Position numbers and translations under genes: made by a program. A stretch of 63,564 nt of DNA. It comes from an uncultured SAR86 cluster bacterium. GTDB taxonomy: Bacteria > Pseudomonadota > Gammaproteobacteria > Magnimaribacterales > D2472. The DNA lies in NCBI GenBank assembly GCA_902517505.1, contig CABYCL010000005.1, positions 1 through 63,564 of the forward strand. Direction: 5' to 3'. Shown in pieces: positions 1 through 9,737 of the stretch (its first letter is position 1; the number at the start of each line of letters is the position of its first letter). The notes beneath the pieces were generated by a model. It was given only the letters and a program-made list of their open reading frames with translations, did no database searches and was not told the origin of the DNA.

Positions 1-231
1 GAGAGTAAATTATTAGGTATTATTCAATTAGGTATGAATTTTAAAAATACGATTAAAGCATCTAAGTTGATGGAATCAAAACATTTATTTATAACAGGTA
101 ATCAACCTGAAAAAACAGAAGGTTTTATTGCAAAATTTATTAAAACAAAAAAATATAATTTAGATGAGTTATCAAAATACTTTATTGTTTATGTAACTGA
201 GGGTGATTCGTATAGTTTTAATGGAGAGTAA
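1..231 (+). CDS. C-terminal end of an unidentified protein (partial)
   Basis: The frame is open from base 1, so this is the 3' end of a gene that starts outside the window; the ATG at 34 need not be the start. The visible 76 residues are Lys- and Phe-rich with no membrane segment, and end in SYSFNGE. I recognise no family. The stop codon lies inside the hairpin at 221-245 that separates it from the convergent lipoprotein gene. Confidence 0.5.
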   Translation, partial: ESKLLGIIQLGMNFKNTIKASKLMESKHLFITGNQPEKTEGFIAKFIKTKKYNLDELSKYFIVYVTEGDSYSFNGE

Positions 232-245
232 AAAATACTCTCCAT
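221..245. terminator. Hairpin between convergent genes
   Basis: Perfect inverted repeat: ATGGAGAGTA (221-230), five-base loop AAAAA, TACTCTCCAT (236-245). It includes the stop codon of the upstream partial gene and sits just beyond the end of the convergent lipoprotein gene. The flank is A/T-rich (TAATTAATTAATTT) but not a clean U-tract, so a bidirectional terminator is likely rather than certain. Confidence 0.6.
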
Positions 246-257
246 TAATTAATTAAT

Positions 258-1034
258 TTAAGAAGCTTCAGCTTGATAAAATTCTGCGCTGTTATACAAA
301 TCAGGTGTTTTACAGGTTGCTGTTTCATCAAACCCTGCTTGTACGTCCTGTCCTGTTTCAGCCCAATTATCATTTCCTGCTTTCATTGAATCAAAGCTAT
401 CATGCCAATTTAACCAAATAAATCCATCACCTGAACCATCTTCAGCAAAATATATACCATAGTAGTATGGATCATCAGATGCATTCTCATCAACCCAATT
501 ATTATATTCTTCAACATTAGCTTTTAAGTCTTCAGATGTTTTGCCATCATTAAATTCACACTCAAAGGTTTGAGTTGCGAATGAACTCCAATCTTCCATG
601 GTTGTAGTACCAGGTGTATAAAAATTCCATCCTGATAGGGAATCATTATCACATTCAAGAACATTATTTGTTCTTTCATCCCAGGCTTGAGCTTCTTCAT
701 CAGCCATCCATGTTTCCCAACCAGCATCTGCTGCTTCTTTTGATGTCCAATTTAATTCCCACCATCCATTTGTATATTGATTTTGACCTTCAACTGGTGC
801 ATATCCTCCAACCCAAACAAGATCATCAGAAAGATTTAAATTATTAAAGTCAGCAATCATGCTATCAAGGTTTTCTTGACTAAAATCTGGTCCAGCATTA
901 CATGCTAAAAATTGAGCATAAAATGGTCCAACATTTGTTTCTGTTTCATCAGTTGTTTGTGTTACTTCACTATCTGCACATGAGACCAAAAATAAAACAA
1001 AAACAAATGAAAATACTATATTAATTTTTTTCAT
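258..1034 (-). CDS. Lipoprotein with two internal repeats, function unknown
   Basis: 258 residues. A lipoprotein signal peptide is clear: MKK, a hydrophobic stretch, then lipobox LVSC with the lipidated Cys at 19. The start is fixed by AAGGAGGAG just upstream (about 1043-1051). The mature part is acidic and rich in Trp and Asn and looks like a tandem duplication. Residues about 40-145 (FLACNAG..., later WELNW...) resemble residues about 155-255 (FECEFND..., later IWLNW...), each with two Cys. No family recognised. The Gly after the lipidated Cys is not visible; residues 20-21 are Ala-Asp, so outer- or inner-membrane sorting is unclear. It is not obviously linked to its neighbours. Confidence 0.75.
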   Translation of the reverse strand: MKKINIVFSFVFVLFLVSCADSEVTQTTDETETNVGPFYAQFLACNAGPDFSQENLDSMIADFNNLNLSDDLVWVGGYAPVEGQNQYTNGWWELNWTSKEAADAGWETWMADEEAQAWDERTNNVLECDNDSLSGWNFYTPGTTTMEDWSSFATQTFECEFNDGKTSEDLKANVEEYNNWVDENASDDPYYYGIYFAEDGSGDGFIWLNWHDSFDSMKAGNDNWAETGQDVQAGFDETATCKTPDLYNSAEFYQAEAS

Positions 1035-1123
1035 AAAAATTCTCCTCCTTATAATACTAACACTTGATTTAGAATTATTTAAAATTATTTAATAATTATT
1101 AGTAGTAAAAAATAGATATATTT

Positions 1124-2239
1124 TTAAATAGCCTTTGATAATGAACTTAAACAATGCTCGATATTTATTTTATTTGAAGACTGACCCATTAAACCTATTC
1201 TCCATACCTTACCAGCAAGTACGCCTAAACCTGCACCAATTTCAAGATTAAAGTCATTCAATAGTTTCTGTCTTGTTTCTAAGTCATTAACACCTTCAGG
1301 AATATATATAGCATTAAGTTGAGGTAATCTATCCTCTTCATTAACTAGAAATCCAATATTTAATTTTTCAAGACCTTGTTTTAGCAAAAGATGATTATCT
1401 TTATGTCTTTTCCATGAATTTTCTAGTCCTTCTTCTTTTAAAATTAATAATGCTTCATGCAAACCATATAAAGCATTAATTGGAGCTGTATGATGATAAG
1501 ATCTACCCCCTTCTCCCTCCCAATATGACATTATTAAATTTAAATCCAAGAACCAGCTCTTAACTTTTGATTTTCTATTTTTTATTTTTTCTTTAGCTGC
1601 TTCACTAAAACTAATTGGAGACAAGCCTGGAGATGCAGATAAACATTTTTGAGTACCAGAATAAATTGCATCTATGTTCCAATCATCAACCATCAATGGC
1701 ACACCTGCTAATCCAGTAACAGTATCTACTATGGATAAACATCCATAATCATGTGCTAACTTAGTTATTGACTGTGGATCAGTCAATGCACCAGTAGAGG
1801 TTTCAGCATGAACCGATGCAATTATTTTTGTATCAGGGTGTTCTTTAAGAGCTTCTTCTATTTTATTTAAATCAACTTTATTACCCCAATCATCATCAAT
1901 TACAATTGGTATTCCTCCAAATCTTTCAACATTCTCTTTCATTCTTTCACCAAAGAAACCATTTTTTGCAATAATTACTTTGTCATCAGGTTCAACTAAA
2001 TTTGCAAAACAACACTCCATACCAGCCATTCCAGGAGCTGATACGGCAAATGTTAATTCGTTATTAGTCTGAAATGCATATTGTAATAATTTCTTTATTT
2101 CATCCATCATTTGAATAAAAATAGGGTCTAAATGACCTATTGTTGGACGAGCCATGGCTTTTAAAACTCTTTCTGAAACGTCAGATGGACCTGGACCCAT
2201 TAGAGTTCTATGAGGTGGTATAAATGATTTTTGATTCAT
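1124..2239 (-). CDS. Class V aminotransferase, alanine-glyoxylate/serine-pyruvate type
   Basis: 371 residues, normal for the AGXT/serine-glyoxylate group of PLP enzymes, which move an amino group from alanine or serine to glyoxylate or pyruvate. The PLP lysine is K198 in SGTQKCLS. Upstream are the family motifs LMGPGPSDVS (residues 13-22), SAPGMAGMECC (about 67-77) and HAETSTGAL (about 144-152). Cytoplasmic; no signal. It lies just downstream of the broken ggt gene on the same strand with about 30 bases between, so the two may be co-transcribed. The exact amino donor cannot be read from sequence. Confidence 0.85.
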   Translation of the reverse strand: MNQKSFIPPHRTLMGPGPSDVSERVLKAMARPTIGHLDPIFIQMMDEIKKLLQYAFQTNNELTFAVSAPGMAGMECCFANLVEPDDKVIIAKNGFFGERMKENVERFGGIPIVIDDDWGNKVDLNKIEEALKEHPDTKIIASVHAETSTGALTDPQSITKLAHDYGCLSIVDTVTGLAGVPLMVDDWNIDAIYSGTQKCLSASPGLSPISFSEAAKEKIKNRKSKVKSWFLDLNLIMSYWEGEGGRSYHHTAPINALYGLHEALLILKEEGLENSWKRHKDNHLLLKQGLEKLNIGFLVNEEDRLPQLNAIYIPEGVNDLETRQKLLNDFNLEIGAGLGVLAGKVWRIGLMGQSSNKINIEHCLSSLSKAI

Positions 2240-2269
2240 GTGCCTATAATACTCTATTATTAGAGAAGA

Positions 2270-3969
2270 TTAATACCCTGAAGCATGACCGTCTTTTCTG
2301 CTTTCTGAGGCTCCAATTAATACCTCATTTTTTTTCATAATTGCCTGATACCCACCAAAAGCACCTTTCATATATTCATCATCATTTTTATTTTTAATTT
2401 CATGGCCTATTTTTTCTAATTTTTTTAATTGGTCTATGTTAAAACCATTTTCAAATATCAGAAAACCTCCATCAGTCATAACCTCACCTGTTGGTTGTGA
2501 TGATCCAACATGTCTAAATCTTGGTGCATCACCGGCCTCCTGAAGATTCATATTAAAGTCTATTAAATTAATTACAATTTGGGCATGACCTTGAGGCTGC
2601 ATAGCGCCTCCCATAACTCCAAAACTCATAAATGGTTTATCATTTTTAGTAATAAAGGCAGGTATTATGGTATGAAAAGGTCGTTTTTCCTCCAACTAAA
2701 GAATTTCTATGAGCCTCATCAAGATTAAACATTTCACCTCTATCTTGAAGCATAAACCCTGTGTTATTTGGAACAACTCCTGACCCCATTCCTCTATAAT
2801 TACTTTGAATGAGAGAAATCATATTTCCATATTTATCAGCAACAGTTAAATAAATCGTATCTCCATTTTCAATTTCAACAGGATCAATAGATTTAAGAGT
2901 TGTATCTTTGTTTATGAGTGAATTTCTTTCATTCGCATATTCTTTTGAAATTAGTTTTTTAACTGGTACATCTGCAAATGATTCATCAGCATAATATTTA
3001 GCTCTGTCTTCATATGCTAGTTTTTTGGCTTCTGTAAATAAATGAAGATATTCAGAACTTCCAAATCCCAATTCTGAAATATTATAATTTTCAAGAATAT
3101 TTAAAATTTGAAGTGCGGCAATTCCTTGACCATTAGGTGGCAGTTCCCACACATCATATCCTCTATAATTTGAAGAAACTGGGTCTACCCATTCAGGTTC
3201 AAAACTTGAAAGATCATTAAGTGTAAAAAATCCACCGGATTCATTTATTGAATTAACAATTTCTTTAGCAATATTACCGTTGTAAAAATCATTTCCGTTA
3301 GTGTTTGCGATATCTCTATAGTTTTTTTGCAAGCAATGGATTTTTAAATATTTCACCTTTAACCGGTGTCATACCATTTTTCATCCATACATTTGAAAAA
3401 TTTTCATAATCTTTAAAAACTTCAGAAGATCGATTTAAATAATATGCTACTAATTCTGATACAGGGAATCCTTCTTCAGCATAATTAATAGCATCAACAA
3501 ATAATTCATCAAAATTTAATTTTCCAAATTTGTTATGTAAAGTTGTCCATCCAGCTACAGCTCCAGGAACAGTAACTGGTAAAGGTCCATAAGGAGGTAT
3601 TTTTTCTAATCCCATAGTCTTTAACTTTGAAATTGATATATTTTTTGGTGCAGGGCCTGATGAATTTAAACCATATAGTTTTTTATCTTCTTCAATCCAT
3701 ACTATTGCAAATAAATCACCACCTATTCCACATCCAGTTGGCTCAACTAAGCCAAGAACTGCATTTGCTGCGATGGCTGCGTCAATTGCGTTACCACCTC
3801 TTTTAAGAACTGAAATTGCTGTTTGAGTTGCCAGCGGATGGCTTGTAGCAGCCATACCATTTTTTGCAAAAACTTCAGATCTACTTGCAAATTCTAAACC
3901 AGTAATCCTGTCATAACCACTAGATTTAAATGGAAGTAAAAATAAAAATGATATTAGTATTAATCTCAT
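2270..3969 (-). pseudogene. ggt: Gamma-glutamyltranspeptidase, broken by two frameshifts
   Basis: Three consecutive frames on this strand encode one GGT (Ntn hydrolase; cleaves gamma-glutamyl bonds such as in glutathione, periplasmic). Piece 1 (3316-3969) has a signal peptide and the N-terminal large subunit (AATSHPLATQ, GGNAIDAA, GCGIGGD). Piece 2 (to about 2690) carries the autoprocessing nucleophile Thr in GDTIYLTVAD. Piece 3 (from about 2688 to 2270) starts in KRPFHTIIPAF and continues through GGAMQPQGH. The breaks are at an A7 run (plus strand T 3322-3328) and an A5 run (plus T 2684-2688). Removing one A from each restores a continuous protein of about 566 residues with all key motifs. 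It is either a recent pseudogene or an artefact of two one-base insertions. Confidence 0.85.
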
Positions 3970-3999
3970 ATTTTTTCATTATTAAATAAGCTATTAATA

Positions 4000-4005
4000 T
4001 ATACT
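4000..4005 (+). promoter_or_regulatory. Putative -10 element for the 4012 gene
   Basis: TATACT lies six bases before the ATG at 4012, and no ribosome-binding site is visible. A start point 6-7 bases after the hexamer would fall on or next to the ATG, which predicts a leaderless or almost leaderless mRNA. No good -35 element was seen. Confidence 0.35.
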
Positions 4006-4011
4006 CATTTA

Positions 4012-4344
4012 ATGCGTAAGTTAATAACCCTTATTATATTATTGAGCAGTTTCCCATTGTTAGCAGATTTTGATGATAAATGTTCGGTTTTAATTACGCT
4101 TAGATTCCAAAATAATGATGATGCTTATAAAGATGCTATAAATAAAATTAATCAATGTGAAAAATACGACATTCTATCTGTAACCAGTTTTCTAGAATTA
4201 TCTATAAGTAAAGTTTATATAACTGATTTAATTCAATCCTATTGTATGTTTAATCATGAAATTGTAACTTTATTAGACGAAAAAACATCAAACTTAAGTT
4301 GTGTACACAGAGGTAAAGCCAGGATTGAAAGAAAATTTAATTAG
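4012..4344 (+). CDS. Small exported protein, function unknown
   Basis: 110 residues with a clear signal peptide (MRK, hydrophobic 5-17, likely cleavage after LLA near residue 18). The mature part has four cysteines (CSV, QCEK, SYCMF, LSCV), which could form two disulfides in the periplasm. I recognise no family. It is a single gene facing the MAPEG gene, from which it is separated by a 153-base spacer with a GC-rich hairpin. Confidence 0.6.
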   Translation: MRKLITLIILLSSFPLLADFDDKCSVLITLRFQNNDDAYKDAINKINQCEKYDILSVTSFLELSISKVYITDLIQSYCMFNHEIVTLLDEKTSNLSCVHRGKARIERKFN

Positions 4345-4449
4345 TTAATTTTCTGTTTTGTAACAAAATTATTACAAACATTTTTCATCAACTTCATTAC
4401 AGTGTTTTATTAATTTGCTTAAATAAAATCTTTATATGTACTTGAAATA

Positions 4450-4485
4450 TGGCATGGTCGTCTCAATCCCCTGGACACCATGCCA
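4450..4485. other. GC-rich hairpin in a convergent spacer
   Basis: TGGCATGGT (4450-4458) pairs perfectly with ACCATGCCA (4477-4485) around an 18-base loop (4459-4476). It is strikingly GC-rich for this genome. It sits between two convergent genes, so termination is the simplest role. The large loop and the lack of a strong U-tract on either side leave room for a small structured RNA. Confidence 0.5.
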
Positions 4486-4497
4486 AACTTTATTTAA

Positions 4498-4881
4498 TTA
4501 AGACACGTACAAATTAAGTCCCATCATAATTAATACAACTATTGATGGTACCCAAATTATTGGCCTTATATATGGAATTTTATATAGATTTAGTAAATGA
4601 CCTAAAAAATAAACTATTCTTAAGCCAAACCATGTTTTGGCTAACATTAAGTTATCTACACCTAATACTGCAGACATTACTGCAAATGGTATAAATATAA
4701 AAAGAGATTGCCTAAGATTTTCACCTGCTAGGCCCATCCTTTCAGACAAATCAGTCATTCCAGACAAATCCCCATTGGCAACCGTAAAATTAATAAAAGG
4801 AACCTTATGTAATGAAAATGACATCTTTAAGAAGAGATGTGCAGCATAAAAGAATAAAACACAAATTATTAGATTAATCAT
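4498..4881 (-). CDS. MAPEG-family membrane protein
   Basis: 127 residues with about four transmembrane helices. The pattern fits MAPEG proteins (membrane-associated eicosanoid/glutathione metabolism family): an N-terminal helix, then the polar loop RMGLAGENLRQSL (residues about 48-60) with Glu, Asn and Arg typical of the glutathione-binding helix, then TWFGLRIVYFLGHLLN and a C-terminal hydrophobic pair. Length is normal for bacterial members. A strong site AGGAGGT precedes the ATG. Bacterial MAPEG substrates are mostly unknown, so no specific reaction is claimed. Confidence 0.75.
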   Translation of the reverse strand: MINLIICVLFFYAAHLFLKMSFSLHKVPFINFTVANGDLSGMTDLSERMGLAGENLRQSLFIFIPFAVMSAVLGVDNLMLAKTWFGLRIVYFLGHLLNLYKIPYIRPIIWVPSIVVLIMMGLNLYVS

Positions 4882-4918
4882 ATATACCTCCTGTATCTAT
4901 ATAGTAATCATAAAGAAT

Positions 4919-6923
4919 TTAATATTCAATCAAAGCCACATCTTCTGGTTTTAATAAATCTTTATTTAAAGTATTTAATAATGGTTTAAGATCTTTAGCA
5001 TAAGGCTTCCATCTTCCCATTCCGGATTTGTTGACCGGTTTCCTAACCTGTTCTGAACTTGGAGTTCGGACCAATCGATCTGTTTCATAAAACCTTACGC
5101 AAGATTCTTCAAAAGGAAGCTCTAAAAATTCTAATAGTCTTGCAACCTCTCCATCTAGATCATCAACAACATCTTCATTATTCACTCTTAGTACCTTATT
5201 AGGTAAAACTTTATCCCAGTGATCCATTAACTTTATATAACTATTATAGTAACTTGCTGCTTCTTCTAGTCCATATGTAAATTCTTGGCCTTGAGCAAAT
5301 AATTGTTTAAACATACTAAAACAACAATCAAGGGAGTATCTTCGAGCATCAATAATTTTTGCATTTGGCATTATTAAATGGATGAGTCCGATATGACGAA
5401 AATTATTAGGCATCTTATCTGTGAATCTTGGTGCATCTTTTCTATGTATTTTTGTATCACTTATGAAGCTATTACCTAGATCTAGTCTTTGGTCTAATGA
5501 CAAAGATTGCATAGACTTAGGATAATTTCCTTTTTTACCATAAATATCATCGCCTCTTAAATTTTGCGCAATTGATAAGATATTAGGTAGCTCTAGCGTC
5601 CCATCAATCATAGAATGTGATGCAAGAATTTGTTCTATTAAAGTTGAACCAGCTCTTGGTAGTCCAAGTATAAATATAGGAGCGTCAGTTTCGCATCCTC
5701 CAGATCCCATAGCATCAAAGAATGTTTCATTGCATATATCAATTTGTGCTTGAAGCTCATCATCCATTTGCTCAATTGAATAATTACTTTGTTTATTTTT
5801 AATTTCATTTCCTTTTTGTAAGTTTGTGAATGCTTCATCAAAATTACCAGCAACTTCGCACGCCTGTGCTAGTGCAAAATGAAAATAAACTTTATCTTTT
5901 AAAGTTAAATCAACTCTTTCTAATTGTTCACGCATTCTGATTGATTCATTTTCTGTAAAAGTATAGGTTTTTAGATTCGCTAAAGAATAAAATGCATCGC
6001 CATGGTCAGGTTTTTTCTTGTAAGCAGATTTATAACAATAGATTGCCTGATCTGTTTTACCAAGAGTCTTTAAAGCATGGCCTTTAGAGGTTAAAGCATT
6101 GTAATTGTGCGGACTTTTTTTGATTATAGAATTAAATAATTTTACTGCTTTTTCATGATCCCCCATTTTGCATAACCTCACTTGCTCTATGAGCTTGATA
6201 AGATAGATTGTCAGGGAACTTTTCACACAATATGTTTACTTGCTCCATCGTTTCTTTAAACTTTTGTTTTTTTCTTAAGATTAGTGCATATTTCATCCTA
6301 AGCTCACCATCCTCAGGCTTAAATTTAACCGCATTCTTCAGTAAAATTTCTGTGTCATCAAATTGTCCTAATCGATCTGCAATATCTGCAAGTAATGACA
6401 TGGCATAAGTATTAGTTGGATTTTTCTTTAAAAATTCTCGACATTTTTCTTCGGCAATAGCAAGCTTTCCTTCATTAAGAATCTGACTTATATATAGCAA
6501 TATATTTGGAATCGATTGTAGTTTTTTTATTTGTTCTTCAGCATGATCTGCCGCTTGTTTGTTCTTATTTTTTTTATAGTATTGGAATAAGTAATTCCAT
6601 GATGCTATTAGCGCAGGATTAAGCTCACATGCTTGTCTGTAATAAGCCATGGCACTTCGCATCTTTCCACTAATTCTATTAAGGTGGCCTAACTCTTGAT
6701 AAGCTCTTCCCATATCAGGATTAACTCTTAATAATCTATCTAGGTAATTCTGAGCATCTTTATAATTCTTTAAATAACGTGAGCAAACTGCAGCCAAATA
6801 TAAACATTCAAAGTGATTTGGTTGGCTTGCTAGATTAGACTCAAGTGAACTTAGAGCCTCAACAAACCTTTCCTCTTTCATAGAATATGTAACTTTTTCT
6901 ATATCAAATGTATTTTCTTTCAT
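4919..6923 (-). pseudogene. TPR-sulfotransferase A, split by one frameshift
   Basis: Two overlapping frames make one gene. Frame 1 (6153-6923, 256 residues) is tetratricopeptide repeats. Frame 2 (4919 to about 6166) continues the repeats and ends in a PAPS-dependent sulfotransferase domain: 5'-PSB loop LGLPRAGSTLIEQ (about 5630-5665), then DKMPNNF and NAKIIDARR, and C-terminal SSEQVR. The break is a G5 run (plus-strand C 6160-6164). Dropping one G joins QNG to DHEKAV inside a single TPR and gives about 668 residues. The intact paralogue at 13353-15317 has 654 residues and the same layout. Alternatively, frame 2 is translated separately from the ATG at 6166, overlapping the frame 1 stop. It lies upstream of a TonB receptor terminator and belongs to the first TPR-sulfotransferase/TonB/BCCT set. 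Confidence 0.8.
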
Positions 6924-6963
6924 CTGTTTAATATTTTAATTTAAATAAATTTATTTATCTCCC

Positions 6964-6993
6964 TATAAAAAAAGGGAGTCGAAACTCCCTTTT
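6964..6993 (-). terminator. Intrinsic terminator of the TonB receptor gene
   Basis: Read on the minus strand: stem of 10 pairs (AAAAGGGAGT at 6970-6979 with ACTCCCTTTT at 6984-6993, loop 6980-6983), followed by a run of seven T. It lies 20 bases after the stop of the receptor gene at 7014. Confidence 0.9.
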
Positions 6994-7013
6994 AATATTC
7001 TAGCTAATAGGAT

Positions 7014-9578
7014 TTAAAAGCTTTTCTTAACCCTAAGACCTATAGTAGTTGGTCTATTGACTGCTACACGCTGTCTGTCAAAAACAAAAGTGTTACTTAT
7101 TTCAGCTCTTTCGTCTGTAACGTTGTCAACATAAAGTTCTACCATATAATCTTCAGATGTAACTCCAGCTCGGATATTAAGCATGCTATAAGAGTCTTGA
7201 GTAGCTCTATTACGCTCCATAATATCGGAATCACTCTCATCTGACCAATTCAACTGAGCTTGTAAATGCCCAACATTACCACCAGACATTCCCCATTCTT
7301 GTCTTACTCTTATATTACCTTGCATTTTAGGAGCAAAAGCTAAAGAGTTGCCAACAACAATGTCATTCGTTGGAACTTTACTTTTTGTGATTTCAGTATC
7401 TAAGAATGAATACGCACCTGCAATTGATAGACCATCTATATTTGTGTAATACATAAAGTCACCTTCAATTCCAGATATTTCAGCATCAGCTGCGTTATCT
7501 GAGAAGAATAAGTTAACAACTGCTGGATCAAAGACTGTACTTTGTAAGCCACTAATATCAACCATAAAGGCACTACCATTAAATTTTAGTTGGCCATCCA
7601 TTAGGATTGTTTTCCAACCAAATTCAACGTTTGTTACTTCATCTGATTCAACAACTGGCTTAACTGTATATGTACCACTTGGGTTAGATCTTCCAACTGG
7701 TCTATTTAATAAACCCGGTCTAAAACCTTCAGACCAAGTTACATAGTACATAATGTCCTCACTTGGATTCCAAGAATAAGTTACTTTACCTATAACACCG
7801 TCAGTTGCTGCTTTGTCAGGATAGCCATTAGCATTTCCTGGAGCAAATTGTGCTGACAGATTAGTACCAAATCTTTGAACGTCACTACTACCATTGTAGA
7901 AGTTTGAGTTCGCACTACCTTCAAAGTCAACTTCAATGTCGTACCAACGAGCACCGATTGTTAATTCTGAAGTATCGGATAAAGCTATATTAGCTTCACC
8001 AAAAATACCTTTTTGGTTATCAGTTCTTTTAATATCATTAAAGAACACCACTGGAAGTACTTGTGGGCTGGATGAAAAATAACCAGGCGAAGCATCATTT
8101 ATATTTCCTGTAACAGATGTATCTGTTAATGCATAATTTGGTGCATAACTCACACCGTATGCAACTGAACTTGGATATGTAAATAAATTTAATTCAGTTA
8201 GCTCAAGATCACTCATAAAAGCACCTGCTGTAAGACTAACAGTATCACTAATCGGTGCATTAATTCGAACCTCATGTGTTTCTACTTCAGTGTTTGTAGT
8301 TGAATCAACATATAGATCTGGAGCACCACATGTTCCAACAGCACCTGTAGATGCTGGATATGAAACGCTGTAGTCACAAATATAATATGGTAAATACTGA
8401 GCTACAAAAAGGTAGTCTGTATAATCAACAACTTGATTAGATTCTCTATCTGTATATGCACCAGCATAAACAACATCGAGTTCACCAAGAGAACCTTCAA
8501 GAGTTAAACTCATATTTTCGTATTCATCAGAAATACTATCAGGGCTATATCTTCTAATTTCTAGATCATCTAAGGTTGGATCTACAAAAAACACACCCTC
8601 TGCTTCAATGGATTGTTCTGCAACTGTTAATAGTGCATTCCAGTTATCGCCAATTTCAGTGGCAAGAGAAGATCTGAAACCCTCATAAGTAACTGGGTTA
8701 GCATTTTCTCTTTCAATAGCAGGAGCTTCTATGAAGTTCACAGCGCTATTATCTTGACTAGCTCTTCTGCCGCCACTAATGTAATCATTTAATACAGTTG
8801 GTAGTCCGTTTGCTCTGACTGTACCAATAGGTCTCCATCTGCCTGACTCTTCTTGAGTTAAACCGCCAGCTATTTGATCTATGTATCCACCCTTTCTGTC
8901 TCTATAACCTACAAATCTCCATGCAGTCCTGTCACCAATAGGAACATTCGTCATAAATTCAATTTTTGATCCTGTATCTCCTTCAGGCATGAATCGTGAT
9001 TCAACTTCAACATTACTTTCACGAACACCCATTTTAGGCTTATTAGTGATCAATCTCACAACACCTGCTTGAGAGCTAGCTCCAAAAAGTGTTCCTTGAG
9101 GACCAGATAAGACCTCAATACGGGCAACGTCTGCTGCATATACATCTAAGTTTCTGCCTGGCTGACCAAGAGGTTGCTCATCAAGATAAAACGCAACGTT
9201 AGGCGCTAAACCTGCTACACCTGCAACTGTAAGGTTTGGTGTTGTTGACGCAAGACCTCTGATGTAGATAGTACTGGTACCTGGACCATTACCACCTGAA
9301 GTAACTCCCGGAAGTTGCATAAGGTAATCTTCAAATACATTGATACCTCTCTCTTCTAGAGTCTCTTCATTAAGAGCTGAAACTTGAAGCGGTACATCTT
9401 GCAAGCTTTCAGATTTCTTTCGAGCTGTAACAACAACTTCTTCAATTGCGTTTTGAGCTGCTATAAAACCACTAAATACAGATGCATTTATTACAGCAAA
9501 AGTAGATAGTGATGGCAATATTGCCGGTATTAGAGAAGGAGTAATACCCTTCCGTATTTTGTTTAACTTTTTTAACAT
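7014..9578 (-). CDS. TonB-dependent outer-membrane receptor 1
   Basis: 854 residues. A hydrophobic export segment spans about 14-42. It is followed by a TonB-box-like stretch EEVVVTARK (46-54), a plug domain with QDVPLQVSAL, IYIRGLAS and GPQGTLFGAS (to about 175), and a long beta-barrel with SEGFRPGLLNRP near the C-terminal third. It ends in Phe (VKKSF), as barrel proteins do. It imports a substrate across the outer membrane using TonB energy; the sequence does not tell which. It is a paralogue of the receptor at 17646-20060 with shared plug and barrel motifs. The leader has AGGGGAAC before the ATG. It diverges from a BCCT transporter and follows its own strong terminator. Confidence 0.9.
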   Translation of the reverse strand: MLKKLNKIRKGITPSLIPAILPSLSTFAVINASVFSGFIAAQNAIEEVVVTARKKSESLQDVPLQVSALNEETLEERGINVFEDYLMQLPGVTSGGNGPGTSTIYIRGLASTTPNLTVAGVAGLAPNVAFYLDEQPLGQPGRNLDVYAADVARIEVLSGPQGTLFGASSQAGVVRLITNKPKMGVRESNVEVESRFMPEGDTGSKIEFMTNVPIGDRTAWRFVGYRDRKGGYIDQIAGGLTQEESGRWRPIGTVRANGLPTVLNDYISGGRRASQDNSAVNFIEAPAIERENANPVTYEGFRSSLATEIGDNWNALLTVAEQSIEAEGVFFVDPTLDDLEIRRYSPDSISDEYENMSLTLEGSLGELDVVYAGAYTDRESNQVVDYTDYLFVAQYLPYYICDYSVSYPASTGAVGTCGAPDLYVDSTTNTEVETHEVRINAPISDTVSLTAGAFMSDLELTELNLFTYPSSVAYGVSYAPNYALTDTSVTGNINDASPGYFSSSPQVLPVVFFNDIKRTDNQKGIFGEANIALSDTSELTIGARWYDIEVDFEGSANSNFYNGSSDVQRFGTNLSAQFAPGNANGYPDKAATDGVIGKVTYSWNPSEDIMYYVTWSEGFRPGLLNRPVGRSNPSGTYTVKPVVESDEVTNVEFGWKTILMDGQLKFNGSAFMVDISGLQSTVFDPAVVNLFFSDNAADAEISGIEGDFMYYTNIDGLSIAGAYSFLDTEITKSKVPTNDIVVGNSLAFAPKMQGNIRVRQEWGMSGGNVGHLQAQLNWSDESDSDIMERNRATQDSYSMLNIRAGVTSEDYMVELYVDNVTDERAEISNTFVFDRQRVAVNRPTTIGLRVKKSF

Positions 9579-9737
9579 AGTTCCCCTAATTAAGTAATTA
9601 ACTATTTAAGGTTACTAAATTAGCTTAAACTATGCAAATTTGGTTAAGAAATATATATATTAATTAGTAATATAATTTCCCACAAGTGGATATTTGATTT
9701 GAATTATGTTTCACTGGATCAAATTTCTGTCTAAAGT

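Noticed and set aside
3316-3335. Programmed -1 frameshift at the A AAA AAC run in ggt
   Set aside because: A -1 slip from the first frame leads to ACT ATA GAG, not to the frame that continues the protein; a +1 shift is needed, and a second shift follows downstream, so programming is unlikely.
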